A stretch of DNA of 58,824 nucleotides from the NCBI GenBank assembly GCA_964507095.1, contig CAZDOS010000005.1:1-58824 (forward strand), given 5' to 3'. The position numbers and the translations under genes were made by a program. The notes below the pieces were generated by a model that saw nothing but the letters and a program-made list of their open reading frames with translations, made no database searches and had not been told where the DNA came from. The stretch is from RGIG3102 sp964507095 (GTDB lineage: Bacteria > Bacillota > Clostridia > Oscillospirales > Ruminococcaceae). Positions 1-9,110 of this stretch are shown here, one piece after another (position 1 is the stretch's first letter; each line of letters opens with the position of its first letter).

Positions 1-288
1 AAGGTGCTCGGATGCGAGCTCAGCGATATCAAGAACATGTTCCTCGCCGAGGCTGCCGGAATAGGCTTCATCGGAGGAACGGTCGGCGTTATTATCAGCT
101 ATCGGCTCTCCTTCCTGATGAACAAGTTTGCGGGAGCGATGCTCGGAGGCTCGACCGTTTCGGTCATACCTTTATGGTTGGCGCTTTTCGGCATGGGCTT
201 CTCGACGCTCGTAGGCATAGTCTCAGGCTACGTGCCTGCCGTCAGGGCGGTCAAGGTCACGGCGCTGAGCGCGATACGTCACGAATGA
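1..288 (+). CDS. FtsX-like ABC transporter permease, C-terminal fragment
   Basis: This is the 3' end of a gene that begins before the window; the frame is open from base 1 and stops with TGA at 286-288. About 95 residues are visible. They contain two hydrophobic segments and end in a conserved-looking P-A-x-R-A-x-x-x-x-x-x-x-A-I-R-x-E tail, which is typical of the last transmembrane region of FtsX/MacB-type permeases ("GYVPAVRAVKVTALSAIRHE"). Such permeases pair with an ATPase and work at the membrane in export, lipoprotein release or peptide resistance; which of these applies cannot be told from the fragment. A strong intrinsic terminator follows directly. Confidence 0.75.
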   Translation, partial: KVLGCELSDIKNMFLAEAAGIGFIGGTVGVIISYRLSFLMNKFAGAMLGGSTVSVIPLWLALFGMGFSTLVGIVSGYVPAVRAVKVTALSAIRHE

Positions 289-299
289 TAAGATAATGG

Positions 300-328
300 T
301 CTGCAGCTTTTGCTGCAGATCTTTTTTT
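300..328 (+). terminator. Intrinsic terminator after the permease
   Basis: An 8-bp stem TCTGCAGC / GCTGCAGA with a TTTT loop is followed by seven T's at 322-328. Confidence 0.85.
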
Positions 329-360
329 GTCTGTCCTGCAGTTGCCAACCTCAGCGGTTG

Positions 361-366
361 TATAAT
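361..366 (+). promoter_or_regulatory. Probable -10 box for the sirtuin gene
   Basis: A consensus TATAAT lies 54 bases before the chosen start, after a terminator. No convincing -35 box is present at 17 bases, so this is only a likely promoter. Confidence 0.35.
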
Positions 367-419
367 AAAATATATCGAATAAGCTGAATTGTTTTGAGCG
401 GATAAAGGAGATGCCAAGA

Positions 420-1151
420 ATGGACGAAAAGATACAGAAGCTTCAGGAAATAATCGACAAGACCGAGAGACTGGTGTTCTTCGGCGGAGCCGGCGTGAGC
501 ACGGAGAGCAACATCCCCGACTTCAGGTCCGTGGACGGGCTGTATAACATGAAATACAAGTATCCTCCGGAGACCATGCTCAGCCATGATTTCTTCGTAT
601 ACAGGACGGAGGAATTCTACGAATTTTACAGAGACAAGATGCTTTATCTTGACGCCAAGCCGAACGCCGCCCATCTCTGGCTCGCGGAGATGGAGAGGAA
701 CGGAAGGCTTTCGGGCATAGTCACGCAGAACATAGACGGGCTTCATCAGAAGGCCGGAAACACTCTCGTGTACGAGCTTCACGGTACAGTCATGGACAAT
801 TACTGCACGAAATGCGGAAAGCATTTCGGCGTTGAGACCATAGTCAATTCCAAGGGAGTGCCTCACTGCGACTGCGGCGGCGTCATCAAGCCGGTAGTAG
901 TCCTTTACGGGGAGGGACTGGACAATGACATCGTATCCGGAGCCATAGACGCGATCGAGGAAGCCGACACCATGATCGTTGCCGGTACATCCCTTGCTGT
1001 GTATCCTGCAGCGGGGCTCATCAGATATTTCAGGGGAGACAAGCTCGTCCTCATCAACAGGGATCCCACGAACACCGACATAGACAGCAATGCCGACCTG
1101 GTCATATATGACAGCGTGGGAAAGGTCCTCAGCCAGATAGAGATCAGATGA
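420..1151 (+). CDS. cobB: NAD-dependent protein deacylase, sirtuin (Sir2/CobB family)
   Basis: Sirtuins remove acetyl or other acyl groups from lysines, using NAD and releasing nicotinamide. The 243-residue product carries the full family signature: GAGVS at 23-27, NIPDFRS at 31-37, TQNIDGLH at 102-109, the catalytic His in ELHG at about 121, a zinc site made of Cys129, Cys132, Cys150 and Cys152, and VVLYGE near 160. An upstream in-frame ATG at 411 touches the AAGGAG at 405-410 and is too close to be used; ATG 420 sits 9 bases after it and is the chosen start. The gene is a single unit between a terminator and the prfC promoter. Acyl-group preference cannot be read from the sequence. Confidence 0.93.
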   Translation: MDEKIQKLQEIIDKTERLVFFGGAGVSTESNIPDFRSVDGLYNMKYKYPPETMLSHDFFVYRTEEFYEFYRDKMLYLDAKPNAAHLWLAEMERNGRLSGIVTQNIDGLHQKAGNTLVYELHGTVMDNYCTKCGKHFGVETIVNSKGVPHCDCGGVIKPVVVLYGEGLDNDIVSGAIDAIEEADTMIVAGTSLAVYPAAGLIRYFRGDKLVLINRDPTNTDIDSNADLVIYDSVGKVLSQIEIR

Positions 1152-1162
1152 GTTCCGGACAG

Positions 1163-1192
1163 TTGGACACCGATGCCTGAATATGGTAAAAT
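1163..1192 (+). promoter_or_regulatory. Promoter for prfC
   Basis: TTGGAC at 1163-1168 and TAAAAT at 1187-1192 are separated by 18 bases, a plausible sigma-A promoter in the short gap after the sirtuin gene. Confidence 0.5.
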
Positions 1193-1238
1193 CATTTAGT
1201 TACAGACACAGCAATATCCACAGACAGAGGAACGATAA

Positions 1239-2831
1239 TTGGCGATTACAAGAGAAGAGATAGAAAAAAGAAGGACGTTTGCCATCATTTCACACCCTGA
1301 TGCAGGCAAGACAACGCTTACCGAAAAGCTGCTGCTGTACGGCGGAGCCATACAGACTGCGGGAATAGTCAAGGGCAAGAAGGGTGCGAGAGCAGCCACA
1401 TCGGACTGGATGGAGATAGAGAAGCAGCGCGGCATCTCGGTCACGAGCTCCGTGCTCCAGTTCAACTATGACGGCTACTGCGTCAACATCCTCGATACGC
1501 CCGGACACCAGGACTTTTCAGAGGACACTTACAGGACTCTCATGGCTGCCGACAGCGCGGTCATGGTCATCGACGGCGCAAAGGGCGTCGAGGCACAGAC
1601 CATAAAGCTGTTCAAGGTCTGCACAATGAGGGGCATACCGATATTCACATTCATAAACAAGATGGACAGAGACACCAGGGATCCGTTCGACCTCATGGAG
1701 GAGATAGAGAACGTGCTGGGCATCCAGACATATCCAATGAACTGGCCGATAGGCTCCGGAAAGGAATTCAAGGGAGTATATGACAGGCAGTCCAAAGAGA
1801 TCATAGCCTTCGAGAACGACGGAAAGATCGGAACGAAGCAAGCAAAGTCCATAAAGGCAAAATTGGGAGACAGCGACCTTGATGACCTCATAACGGCGCC
1901 TCTCCACGAGACTCTTGCAAATGACATAGAGCTCCTGGACGGAGCCTCCTACGACTTCGACAAGGAGATGGTAGACACGGGAAAGCTGACGCCGGTATTC
2001 TTCGGATCGGCCCTGACAAACTTCGGAGTGGAGCCCTTCATAAAGGACTTCCTCGCACTCACTACGCCTCCTCTGGCAAGGCATTCGTCCATAGGCATGA
2101 TCGACCCTTACGGCAGCGATTTCTCCGCCTTCGTATTCAAGATCCAGGCCAACATGAACAAGGCCCACCGAGACAGGATAGCATTCATGAGGATCGTCTC
2201 GGGAGAGTTCGTCCGCGGCATGGATGTGTTCCATGTCCAGGGAGGCAAGAAGGTAAGGCTGTCCCAGTCCACCCAGATAATGGCGAGCGAAAGGGAGACG
2301 GTCGACGAGGCCTACGCGGGAGACATCATAGGCATCTTCGATCCGGGCATCTTCTCGATAGGAGATACCATAACCACAGCCAAGGAGACCTTCCGGTTCG
2401 ACAGCATCCCGACCTTTGCACCTGAGCATTTTGCCAGGATTACCCAGGTCGACACCATGAAGAGAAAGCAGTTCGTAAAGGGCATGGAGCAGATAGCCCA
2501 GGAAGGCGCCATCCAGATATTCAAGGAGCCAGGTTCAGGCTTCGAAGAAGTGATAGTCGGCGTCGTCGGCGTTCTGCAGCTCGACGTGCTCGAGCACAGG
2601 CTCAAGACCGAGTACAATGTGGACATCAGGATGCAGCATCTCCCTTACCGGTACATCAGGTGGATCGAGAATGAAGACATCGACCTGAAGAAACTGAACA
2701 TCACCAGTGACACTAAGGCCCTTGAGGACTATAAGGACAGGAAGCTTCTGCTGTTCACCAGCCCTTGGAACATCAACTGGGCGGTCGAGAAGAATCCGCA
2801 GCTGAAACTCGCGGAAGTGGCGCAGAACTAG
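1239..2831 (+). CDS. prfC: Peptide chain release factor 3 (RF3)
   Basis: RF3 is a translational GTPase that recycles RF1/RF2 from the ribosome after peptide release. The 530-residue length is normal for the family. GTPase motifs are visible: the P-loop HPDAGKTTLT at about 19-28, DTPGHQDFSED at 86-96, which is diagnostic of RF3 against EF-G, and NKMD at 140-143. The start is a TTG placed 8 bases after an AGAGG site; the family N-terminus (short acidic/basic lead before the P-loop) supports it. The GH13 gene follows after 18 bases and is probably cotranscribed. Confidence 0.96.
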   Translation: MAITREEIEKRRTFAIISHPDAGKTTLTEKLLLYGGAIQTAGIVKGKKGARAATSDWMEIEKQRGISVTSSVLQFNYDGYCVNILDTPGHQDFSEDTYRTLMAADSAVMVIDGAKGVEAQTIKLFKVCTMRGIPIFTFINKMDRDTRDPFDLMEEIENVLGIQTYPMNWPIGSGKEFKGVYDRQSKEIIAFENDGKIGTKQAKSIKAKLGDSDLDDLITAPLHETLANDIELLDGASYDFDKEMVDTGKLTPVFFGSALTNFGVEPFIKDFLALTTPPLARHSSIGMIDPYGSDFSAFVFKIQANMNKAHRDRIAFMRIVSGEFVRGMDVFHVQGGKKVRLSQSTQIMASERETVDEAYAGDIIGIFDPGIFSIGDTITTAKETFRFDSIPTFAPEHFARITQVDTMKRKQFVKGMEQIAQEGAIQIFKEPGSGFEEVIVGVVGVLQLDVLEHRLKTEYNVDIRMQHLPYRYIRWIENEDIDLKKLNITSDTKALEDYKDRKLLLFTSPWNINWAVEKNPQLKLAEVAQN

Positions 2832-2849
2832 ACAGATAAGGCGGACCCA

Positions 2850-4529
2850 ATGGCAATTTCAAAGAACGGAAAGTGGTGGGAGAACTCCACCGTATACCAG
2901 ATATACCCGAAGAGCTTTTTCGACTCCAACGGAGACGGAATAGGGGATATCGAGGGAGTCAGAAGGAAGCTGGGCTACATCAGGAGCCTGGGAGTGGACA
3001 TCATCTGGCTCTGCCCATATCTCAAAAGCCCTCAGGCCGACAACGGATATGATGTCAGCGACTACTATGAGATAGACCCCATATTCGGAAACAAGGAAGA
3101 CCTGAGGAAACTCATAGACGAATGCCATGCTGTCGGACTCAGATTCGTCATGGACATGGTCACTAACCACTCATCAGATGAGCATGAGTGGTTTAAAAAG
3201 GCCCTGGCAGGCGACGAAAAGTACATGGGTTACTATTACTTCAAGGATCCTGTGGACGGCCAGGAGCCAAATAACTGGGAGAGCATCTTCGGCGGAAGCG
3301 CATGGGAGTATGTTCCGAGCCTCAATAAGTATTATCTGCACCTTTTCCACAGGAAGCAGCCGGATCTCAACTGGACCAACCCTGAGGTTGTGGACAATAT
3401 AGTTCGGGTCATGAAGTACTGGGGAGAGTTCGGCGTGGACGGCTTCAGGCTTGATGCCATAAACTACCTCTACAAGGACCCCGCATTCCCGAACGTCGAG
3501 ACGCGGCCGGGACAGAAATACGGCTTCGGCGGACAGTATTATTCCAGCAAGCCTCAGGTGAACGGATACTTTGCAAGGCTCAACAGGGAAGTATTTATGC
3601 CGTTTGACATGATGACGGTCGCCGAGGTCGGCGACATGGAGCCCGAAAGGGCAAGGGAGTACTGCGGAAAGGATCAGCCTGAGATCGACATGGTCTACAT
3701 GTATGACATGCTCAACTTCGACCAGGAGGGCTATGACAAGTTCAAGCCTATTCCGTTCGACGTCAAAAAGTTCAAGGATGTCATATTCAGATGGCAGGAT
3801 GAATTCAGGGATGTGGGCAGGATGGCCCTGTTCCTGTCTAACCACGATCAGACCAGGAGCGTAGGGCGTTTCGGCGACGATTCGCCGCGGTTCAGGTACA
3901 GATCGGCCCGGGCGCAGGCGCTTACCATGTACATGCTGAAGGGAACTCCGTACATCTACCAGGGTGAGGAGCTCGCGATGTCGTTCCTTGACTATGAGAA
4001 AATAGAGGATTTCAACGACATCGAGGTCGAGTTCACATACAATGAGAATGTGGTGAAGAGAGGCGAGCCGTTTGAGAAATGGCTCAGGCTCTACAACACC
4101 AGATCCAGGGACTGCGGCAGGAGCCCGATGCAGTGGGATGACAGCCCGAATGCAGGCTTCTCGGCTGGCACCCCATGGCAGAAGGTGAACGGGGAGTATG
4201 TCTGGAACAACGTTGCAGCACAGGAAGAAGATCCCGCTTCAACGCTCAACTTCTACAGGAAGCTGCTTGCGCTGAGGAAGACTCTCAAGAGCGTTCAGTA
4301 CGGCGCGGTGACTCCGTTCGACAGGGATTCGCGGTCCACTTTCTGCTACATCAGGATATGCGAGGACGAGGTCTGCGTTTGCCGGTCAAACTTCACCGGG
4401 GATGACGCGAAGACCGTGCTTCCGGAAGGCGAATACGAGATACTTCTGTCCAATACCGGCAGGGAAGGGACAGTCAAAGGCGAGGTTCTGCTTGCTCCTT
4501 ACGAGGCTGTTTTCGCCAGAAGAAAATGA
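2850..4529 (+). CDS. GH13 alpha-glucosidase (oligo-1,6-glucosidase-like)
   Basis: This is a cytosolic glycoside hydrolase of family 13 that would split alpha-glucosidic bonds in small malto- or isomalto-oligosaccharides or related disaccharides. The 559 residues match the oligo-1,6-glucosidase/trehalose-6-phosphate hydrolase group. Catalytic features are in place: the DMVTNHSSDEH block near 102-112, nucleophile Asp202 in GFRLDAINYL, acid/base Glu259 in TVAEVGD and the transition-state Asp333 in LSNHDQ. There is no signal peptide, so the substrate must be imported. It follows prfC by 18 bases with an AAGGCGG ribosome site. No sugar transporter is nearby, so the exact substrate stays open. Confidence 0.92.
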   Translation: MAISKNGKWWENSTVYQIYPKSFFDSNGDGIGDIEGVRRKLGYIRSLGVDIIWLCPYLKSPQADNGYDVSDYYEIDPIFGNKEDLRKLIDECHAVGLRFVMDMVTNHSSDEHEWFKKALAGDEKYMGYYYFKDPVDGQEPNNWESIFGGSAWEYVPSLNKYYLHLFHRKQPDLNWTNPEVVDNIVRVMKYWGEFGVDGFRLDAINYLYKDPAFPNVETRPGQKYGFGGQYYSSKPQVNGYFARLNREVFMPFDMMTVAEVGDMEPERAREYCGKDQPEIDMVYMYDMLNFDQEGYDKFKPIPFDVKKFKDVIFRWQDEFRDVGRMALFLSNHDQTRSVGRFGDDSPRFRYRSARAQALTMYMLKGTPYIYQGEELAMSFLDYEKIEDFNDIEVEFTYNENVVKRGEPFEKWLRLYNTRSRDCGRSPMQWDDSPNAGFSAGTPWQKVNGEYVWNNVAAQEEDPASTLNFYRKLLALRKTLKSVQYGAVTPFDRDSRSTFCYIRICEDEVCVCRSNFTGDDAKTVLPEGEYEILLSNTGREGTVKGEVLLAPYEAVFARRK

Positions 4530-4536
4530 TTACGAC

Positions 4537-4562
4537 GACATGGGGCCGAAAGGCTCCATGTC
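4537..4562 (+). terminator. Stem-loop after the glucosidase gene
   Basis: GACATGGGGCC / GGCTCCATGTC form an 11-bp stem (one G-T pair) closed by a GAAA tetraloop. The T-tract is poor, and the yicC promoter starts right at its base, so termination may be partial. Confidence 0.55.
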
Positions 4563-4591
4563 TTGAATTAGGTTGCCCCATATTGTAAAAT
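4563..4591 (+). promoter_or_regulatory. Promoter for the yicC-remA-gmk-priA operon
   Basis: TTGAAT at 4563-4568, a 17-base spacer and TAAAAT at 4586-4591 precede a GGAGGT ribosome site at 4601. Confidence 0.7.
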
Positions 4592-4614
4592 ATATTAATC
4601 GGAGGTTATTGACT

Positions 4615-5493
4615 ATGGTATACAGCATGACCGGTTACGGAAAAGGCAACAGAATACTCGGCGGGAAGGACATAACCGTTGAAGTCAAGAGCGTCAACCA
4701 CAGATATTTCGAGTACTCGGGACGCTTACCCAGGCACTTCATGTTCCTGGATGACAGGATAAAGAAGGAGATACAGTCCAAGATCTCAAGAGGAAAGATC
4801 GAGATGTCGCTCACGGTCAGAAATGTCGATTCCTCCGACACGAAGGTCGAACGGGACATTCCTCTCGCAAGGAGCTACTATGACGCTCTTGAGAGCATCC
4901 GGTCCGGTCTCGGTCTCATAAACAATACAGATGTAGCCAGGATAGCGAGCTTTGACGGAGTCCTCGTTCGGGTCAAGAACGAGGAGGACACGGAGCAGCT
5001 GTGGCATAATGTCAGGACAGTCCTCAATGACGCGCTGGACGAATTCGTCGCCATGAGAGCGGCAGAAGGGGAAAAGCTTAGGGAGGATGTCCTCTCGAAG
5101 CTTTCGAACCTGGAGCGCATGGTCATGGCCGTCGAGGAAAAGGCTCCCGAGAGAGTAGCCGCCTACAGAGAAAGGCTTTACGCAAAACTCAGGGAAGTCC
5201 TTGAGGACAGGCAGATAGATGACGCAAGGATCGTCACCGAAGCTGCCATTTTCGCGGACAAGGTCGCCGTTGATGAAGAGACCACGAGACTGCACAGCCA
5301 TATCGCTCAGTTCAGGACCATCCTTGACGCGAAGGAGCCTCGGGGCAAGAAGCTGGACTTCCTGGTTCAGGAGATCAACAGGGAGACCAACACGATAGGA
5401 TCAAAGAGCAATGACCTGACGGTGACGGGGATCGTGGTAGACATGAAATCCGAGATCGAGAAGATCAGGGAACAGATACAGAACATCGAGTAG
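4615..5493 (+). CDS. yicC: YicC-family endoribonuclease
   Basis: YicC proteins are conserved endoribonucleases (B. subtilis YloC) with a role in RNA turnover. The 292-residue product starts with the family hallmark MVYSMTGYG and has the C-terminal DUF1732-type block near the end (KKLDFLVQEINRETNTIGSK). Longer in-frame starts upstream lie within the promoter, while ATG 4615 is 8 bases after GGAGGT. It heads a tightly packed run; remA follows after 8 bases. The yicC-remA-gmk order is conserved across Firmicutes. Confidence 0.93.
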   Translation: MVYSMTGYGKGNRILGGKDITVEVKSVNHRYFEYSGRLPRHFMFLDDRIKKEIQSKISRGKIEMSLTVRNVDSSDTKVERDIPLARSYYDALESIRSGLGLINNTDVARIASFDGVLVRVKNEEDTEQLWHNVRTVLNDALDEFVAMRAAEGEKLREDVLSKLSNLERMVMAVEEKAPERVAAYRERLYAKLREVLEDRQIDDARIVTEAAIFADKVAVDEETTRLHSHIAQFRTILDAKEPRGKKLDFLVQEINRETNTIGSKSNDLTVTGIVVDMKSEIEKIREQIQNIE

Positions 5494-5501
5494 GTGAAGA
5501 T

Positions 5502-5768
5502 ATGCCGATGCTGAACATTGGGTTCGGAAGCATGATCAATTCCGACAGGATCACGGCTGCGTTAAGCCCTGACTCCGCACCCGTAAAGAGGATGATCTCA
5601 AAAGCAAAGAGCGATGGCTCCCTCATAGACGCCACGTTCGGAAGAAAGACGAAAACAGTCCTTGTCACGGACTGCCGGCAGCTCATACTCTGCGGTTTTT
5701 CCGCAGAAAGGATCTTCGGCATCAGCGACAGGAGCATAATAAAATTCATGGAGAGCGAAGATGAGTGA
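5502..5768 (+). CDS. remA: RemA/DUF370 family DNA-binding regulator
   Basis: The 88-residue protein matches RemA, a small DNA-binding protein that in Bacillus activates biofilm matrix and osmoprotection genes by forming rings on DNA. The match includes LNIGFGSMINSDRI near the N-terminus, the P-x-S-A-P-x-K-R-M-I block and the LIDATFGRKTKTV segment. The C-terminal tail is longer and acidic. The ribosome site AGGTGA overlaps the yicC stop. The stop codon overlaps the gmk start by 8 bases, so the two are translationally coupled. Targets in this organism are unknown. Confidence 0.92.
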   Translation: MPMLNIGFGSMINSDRITAALSPDSAPVKRMISKAKSDGSLIDATFGRKTKTVLVTDCRQLILCGFSAERIFGISDRSIIKFMESEDE

Positions 5769-6324
5769 CATTGGAAAGAGCCTTATAGTTATCTCAGGGC
5801 CTTCGGGCTGCGGAAAGGATACTGTGGCAAAATGCATACTGGATACGGACGACAGGTTCGTGCTCAGCGTGTCGGCCACCACAAGGGCAAAAAGGCCGTA
5901 CGAGACAGACGGAACGGATTACATTTTCCTTACGACGCGGGAGTTCGTTTCAAAGATATCCCGGGGCGATTTCCTGGAGCACACGCTATACTGCGACAAT
6001 TACTACGGCACTCTCAAGAGCCAGATCGAACAGAAGGTCCGGGACGGAAAGGTCGTGATCCTCGTCATCGAGGTGGAAGGCGCCCAGAACGTCAAGAAGG
6101 TATATCCTGACGCGCTCACCATATTCATAGCTCCTCCTTCCATCGAAGAGCTTGAAAGAAGGCTCAGGGCAAGGAAGACTGAAGGGGAGAGCGAGATCCA
6201 GCAGAGGCTCTTCAGAGCAAAGGAAGAGCTGGGCTTCCAGAGCAGCTATGACTACATAGTCGAAAACAATTACGTAGAACAGTGCGCCAGATCAATAATT
6301 GAGATCTACGACAAGAACAGGTAA
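5761..6324 (+). CDS. gmk: Guanylate kinase
   Basis: Guanylate kinase phosphorylates GMP to GDP with ATP. The 187 residues are of normal length, with the P-loop GPSGCGKDT near 13-21 (the family usually has GKGT/GKST) and the GMP-binding block following, including the conserved T-R-x-x-R-P and G-x-D-Y segments (TTRAKRPYETDGTDYIF). Its start lies inside the end of remA. In most Firmicutes rpoZ and coaBC follow gmk; here priA comes next after 23 bases and neither is present. Confidence 0.96.
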   Translation: MSDIGKSLIVISGPSGCGKDTVAKCILDTDDRFVLSVSATTRAKRPYETDGTDYIFLTTREFVSKISRGDFLEHTLYCDNYYGTLKSQIEQKVRDGKVVILVIEVEGAQNVKKVYPDALTIFIAPPSIEELERRLRARKTEGESEIQQRLFRAKEELGFQSSYDYIVENNYVEQCARSIIEIYDKNR

Positions 6325-6347
6325 CAGTAACAAACGGAGGTGGCTTC

Positions 6348-8570
6348 ATGTTGACAGCAGGCGTTGCGGTGGACAAAGCCACCCTTGATTTTGACAGGAT
6401 ATTCTCATACATAGTTCCGGACGCCCTGAGGGACTCAACAAAAAAAGGCTCCATAGTCCTGGTGCCTTTCGGAAGAGGGGACAGACCGAGGCTGGGCGTA
6501 GTCCTTTCCGTTGAGGAGAAAGAGGACACTGACAGCCTGAAGACGATAATCGATTCAAGAGATGACAGCATAGTCATCGATGACTACGTCTTTTCGCTCA
6601 TAAGCTATCTCAAGGAGAACACCTTTTGCACCTGGTATGATGCCGTCAAGACGGTGGTGCCGTACGGAGCGATGTACAGAGCGAGCGGCAACAGGCTTGA
6701 AAAGACGCTCAAGAGACACACTCAGGATATGTTTTCTTCCGCCCCGTCATTTGATGAGTCGCAGCTTAAAACCGAGAAGCAGAAAAAGGTATATTCCGCG
6801 TGCCTCGGCAGATGGCTCAGTCTGCGGCAGATCAAGGAAGAGTGCCCGGTCGGAGATTCGGTCGTCAAAGGCATGGCCGAAAAGGGCGCGTTATTAAAAA
6901 AGACCGTCGACAGGGACACCCGGGCATACGCGGACATAGAAAAGTGCAGGGGACCAGTGGAGCTTACCCCCCGGCAGGAGAAAGTGTACGGGGAGATCAT
7001 GGGCACCCGGGACAGGAAGACCCACCTCATATTCGGAGTGACCAGTTCAGGCAAGAGCATGATCTTCATAAAGCTCATCCGGGACGCGCTCGAGAGAGGC
7101 AAAAGCGCAATGATACTGGTGCCTGAGATATCTCTCACTCCGCAGATGATAAGACTGATGAAGGAGCATTTCGGCGATGTCGTCAGCGTCATCCATTCCA
7201 TGCTCTCTCCGACGGAGAGACTGCTCCAGTACAACAGGGCTCTTTCCGGACGTTCCAGAGTGGTCGTCGGAACGAGGAGCGCGGTATTCACTCCGCTCAG
7301 GGACCTGGACCTCATAATAGTCGATGAGGAGCATGAAAAGACCTTCAAGAGCGAGGCCTCGCCGAGGTATTCTGCCATAAGGGTCGCCCAGCAGATAGTC
7401 AGGCTAACCGATGCAAGGCTCGTGCTCGCAAGCGCGACGCCCAGCATAGAGAGCTACTATCTTGCAAAAAACGGATATTACCATCTGCACACGCTCGACC
7501 AGAGATACATGGACATGCCTCTTCCGAAGGTGGAGATAGTGGACCTGGCCCGGCGGACCGTTTCGGGAAGCGGCGGGATCGTCCCCGACGAGATGATAGA
7601 ACGGCTGAAGGGCAATACCGAACTGGGAAAGCAGAGCATAGTGCTCATCAACAGACGCGGATATTCAACGATCGGCATCTGCAAGGACTGCAGGAAGGTG
7701 CTCCAGTGCGAGGACTGCTCGGTCAACCTGGTAAGGCACAAGTCCTCAAACAGACTTGTATGCCATGTCTGCGGAAGGGTATATCCGGTAATAGACAAAT
7801 GTCCGGACTGCGGCGGAGAGATAGCCTACAGAGGCTTCGGCACTCAGAGGATAGAGGAGTACATACGGGAAAAGATCCCCGAGGCAAGGCTGCTCAGGCT
7901 TGACGCCGACGCGGCGTCTTCCCTCGGCTCCCACGAAGATATCCTGGATGCTTTCGGAAGGAAGGAATATGACATCCTGGTCGGCACTCAGATGGTCGCC
8001 AAGGGACTGAATTTTGAAGATGTCAACCTTGTATGCATACTCGGCATGGACGCTTCGCTCAATCACCAGAGCTACAACTCAAACGAAGGAGCGTTCAACC
8101 TGATGACCCAGGTGATTGGCAGGGCAGGAAGGATGCACTCCGGTGCAAAGGCCCTCATACGGACCTACGATCCGTTCAATCCTGTTATAAGGCTTGCCGC
8201 TCTCCAGGATTACCCGTCCTTCTATGAGAATGAGATAGCGTACAGGAAAGTGAACAACTATCCTCCGTTCTGCACCATGGTCAACGTGGTGTTCTCGGAT
8301 GAAAGGGAGGACAGACCGAAGAAGGATGCCGACAGGTTCCTTCGGATAATGAAAACGAAATCGCAGAGCTACGATATCCCCCTGAGGGTGCTCGGTCCGG
8401 CTCCGTTCGACATACTCATGGCGAACAGGGTATACCGCTGGAAGCTCTCCGTAAAATGCATAAACAACGCAGCGTTCAGACAGTACCTCAACGAATGCCT
8501 CGAGGATTACCTCGGTGACAGGGACAAGAGGTCGGCTGTATACGTAAACATCAATCCTATCGCAGAATGA
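6348..8570 (+). CDS. priA: Primosomal replication restart helicase PriA
   Basis: PriA is a 3'-to-5' DNA helicase that reloads the replication machinery at stalled forks. The 740-residue product has the N-terminal DNA-binding domain, a Walker A of unusual form (GVTSSGKS near 230-237; the family normally reads GVTGSGKT), DEEHEKTFK as Walker B, and eight cysteines in four C-x2-C pairs at about 445-488 that bind two zinc ions. A GGAGGTGG site precedes the ATG. It belongs to the gmk-priA-def-fmt operon. Confidence 0.96.
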   Translation: MLTAGVAVDKATLDFDRIFSYIVPDALRDSTKKGSIVLVPFGRGDRPRLGVVLSVEEKEDTDSLKTIIDSRDDSIVIDDYVFSLISYLKENTFCTWYDAVKTVVPYGAMYRASGNRLEKTLKRHTQDMFSSAPSFDESQLKTEKQKKVYSACLGRWLSLRQIKEECPVGDSVVKGMAEKGALLKKTVDRDTRAYADIEKCRGPVELTPRQEKVYGEIMGTRDRKTHLIFGVTSSGKSMIFIKLIRDALERGKSAMILVPEISLTPQMIRLMKEHFGDVVSVIHSMLSPTERLLQYNRALSGRSRVVVGTRSAVFTPLRDLDLIIVDEEHEKTFKSEASPRYSAIRVAQQIVRLTDARLVLASATPSIESYYLAKNGYYHLHTLDQRYMDMPLPKVEIVDLARRTVSGSGGIVPDEMIERLKGNTELGKQSIVLINRRGYSTIGICKDCRKVLQCEDCSVNLVRHKSSNRLVCHVCGRVYPVIDKCPDCGGEIAYRGFGTQRIEEYIREKIPEARLLRLDADAASSLGSHEDILDAFGRKEYDILVGTQMVAKGLNFEDVNLVCILGMDASLNHQSYNSNEGAFNLMTQVIGRAGRMHSGAKALIRTYDPFNPVIRLAALQDYPSFYENEIAYRKVNNYPPFCTMVNVVFSDEREDRPKKDADRFLRIMKTKSQSYDIPLRVLGPAPFDILMANRVYRWKLSVKCINNAAFRQYLNECLEDYLGDRDKRSAVYVNINPIAE

Positions 8571-8585
8571 CAGAGGAGAATGATA

Positions 8586-9110
8586 ATGGCAATTAGGAAC
8601 ATAGTTCAGGACGGAGATCCGATCCTGAAGAAGAAATGCAGACCGGTCACTGACTTCAATGAGAAGCTCGGCACCGTCCTGGATGACATGGCAGAGACGA
8701 TGATGAAGGCAAACGGCCTCGGACTGGCTGCTCCTCAGATCGGCATGATGAGAAGGTTCTTCATCGTGCTCGATCAGTATTACGATGAGGAAGACAATGT
8801 CATCAATGATATCTATGAGATGATCAATCCTGAAATACTGACAAAGGAAGGCGAGAACACAAACTTTGAGGGCTGCCTTTCATTCCCGGGAAGGAACGGT
8901 CTCATAACAAGGCCGCAGAGAATAACGGTCAGGGCACAGGACAGGAACGGCGAATGGTTCGAGATGGAGGCCGAAGGCCTTCTCGCAAGAGCGATCTGTC
9001 ATGAGAACGACCATCTTGACGGAATCACCGTGCTTGACAATGCGGACGTCTTCTATGAGGACCTGACGGAAGAAGAGAGAGAAGAGCTGGTGCTCGACGA
9101 TTATGACTAA
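8586..9110 (+). CDS. def: Peptide deformylase
   Basis: Peptide deformylase removes the N-formyl group from new proteins. All three family motifs are present: GLGLAAPQIG at 44-53, EGCLS at 95-99 and HENDHLDG at 139-146, giving the metal ligands Cys97, His139 and His143 and catalytic Glu140. An upstream ATG at 8580 touches the AGAGGAG; ATG 8586 has a 7-base gap and yields the usual MAIRNI start, so 174 residues. The stop overlaps the fmt start by 8 bases, coupling removal and addition of formyl groups. Confidence 0.96.
   Translation: MAIRNIVQDGDPILKKKCRPVTDFNEKLGTVLDDMAETMMKANGLGLAAPQIGMMRRFFIVLDQYYDEEDNVINDIYEMINPEILTKEGENTNFEGCLSFPGRNGLITRPQRITVRAQDRNGEWFEMEAEGLLARAICHENDHLDGITVLDNADVFYEDLTEEEREELVLDDYD

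Noticed and set aside
1518..2429. 303-codon open frame on the minus strand inside prfC
   Set aside because: It lies fully antisense to a gene with complete RF3 motifs, has no ribosome site or recognisable domain, and reflects the codon bias of prfC.
3174..3845. 223-codon minus-strand frame inside the GH13 gene
   Set aside because: Antisense shadow of a catalytically complete glucosidase; no domain or ribosome site.
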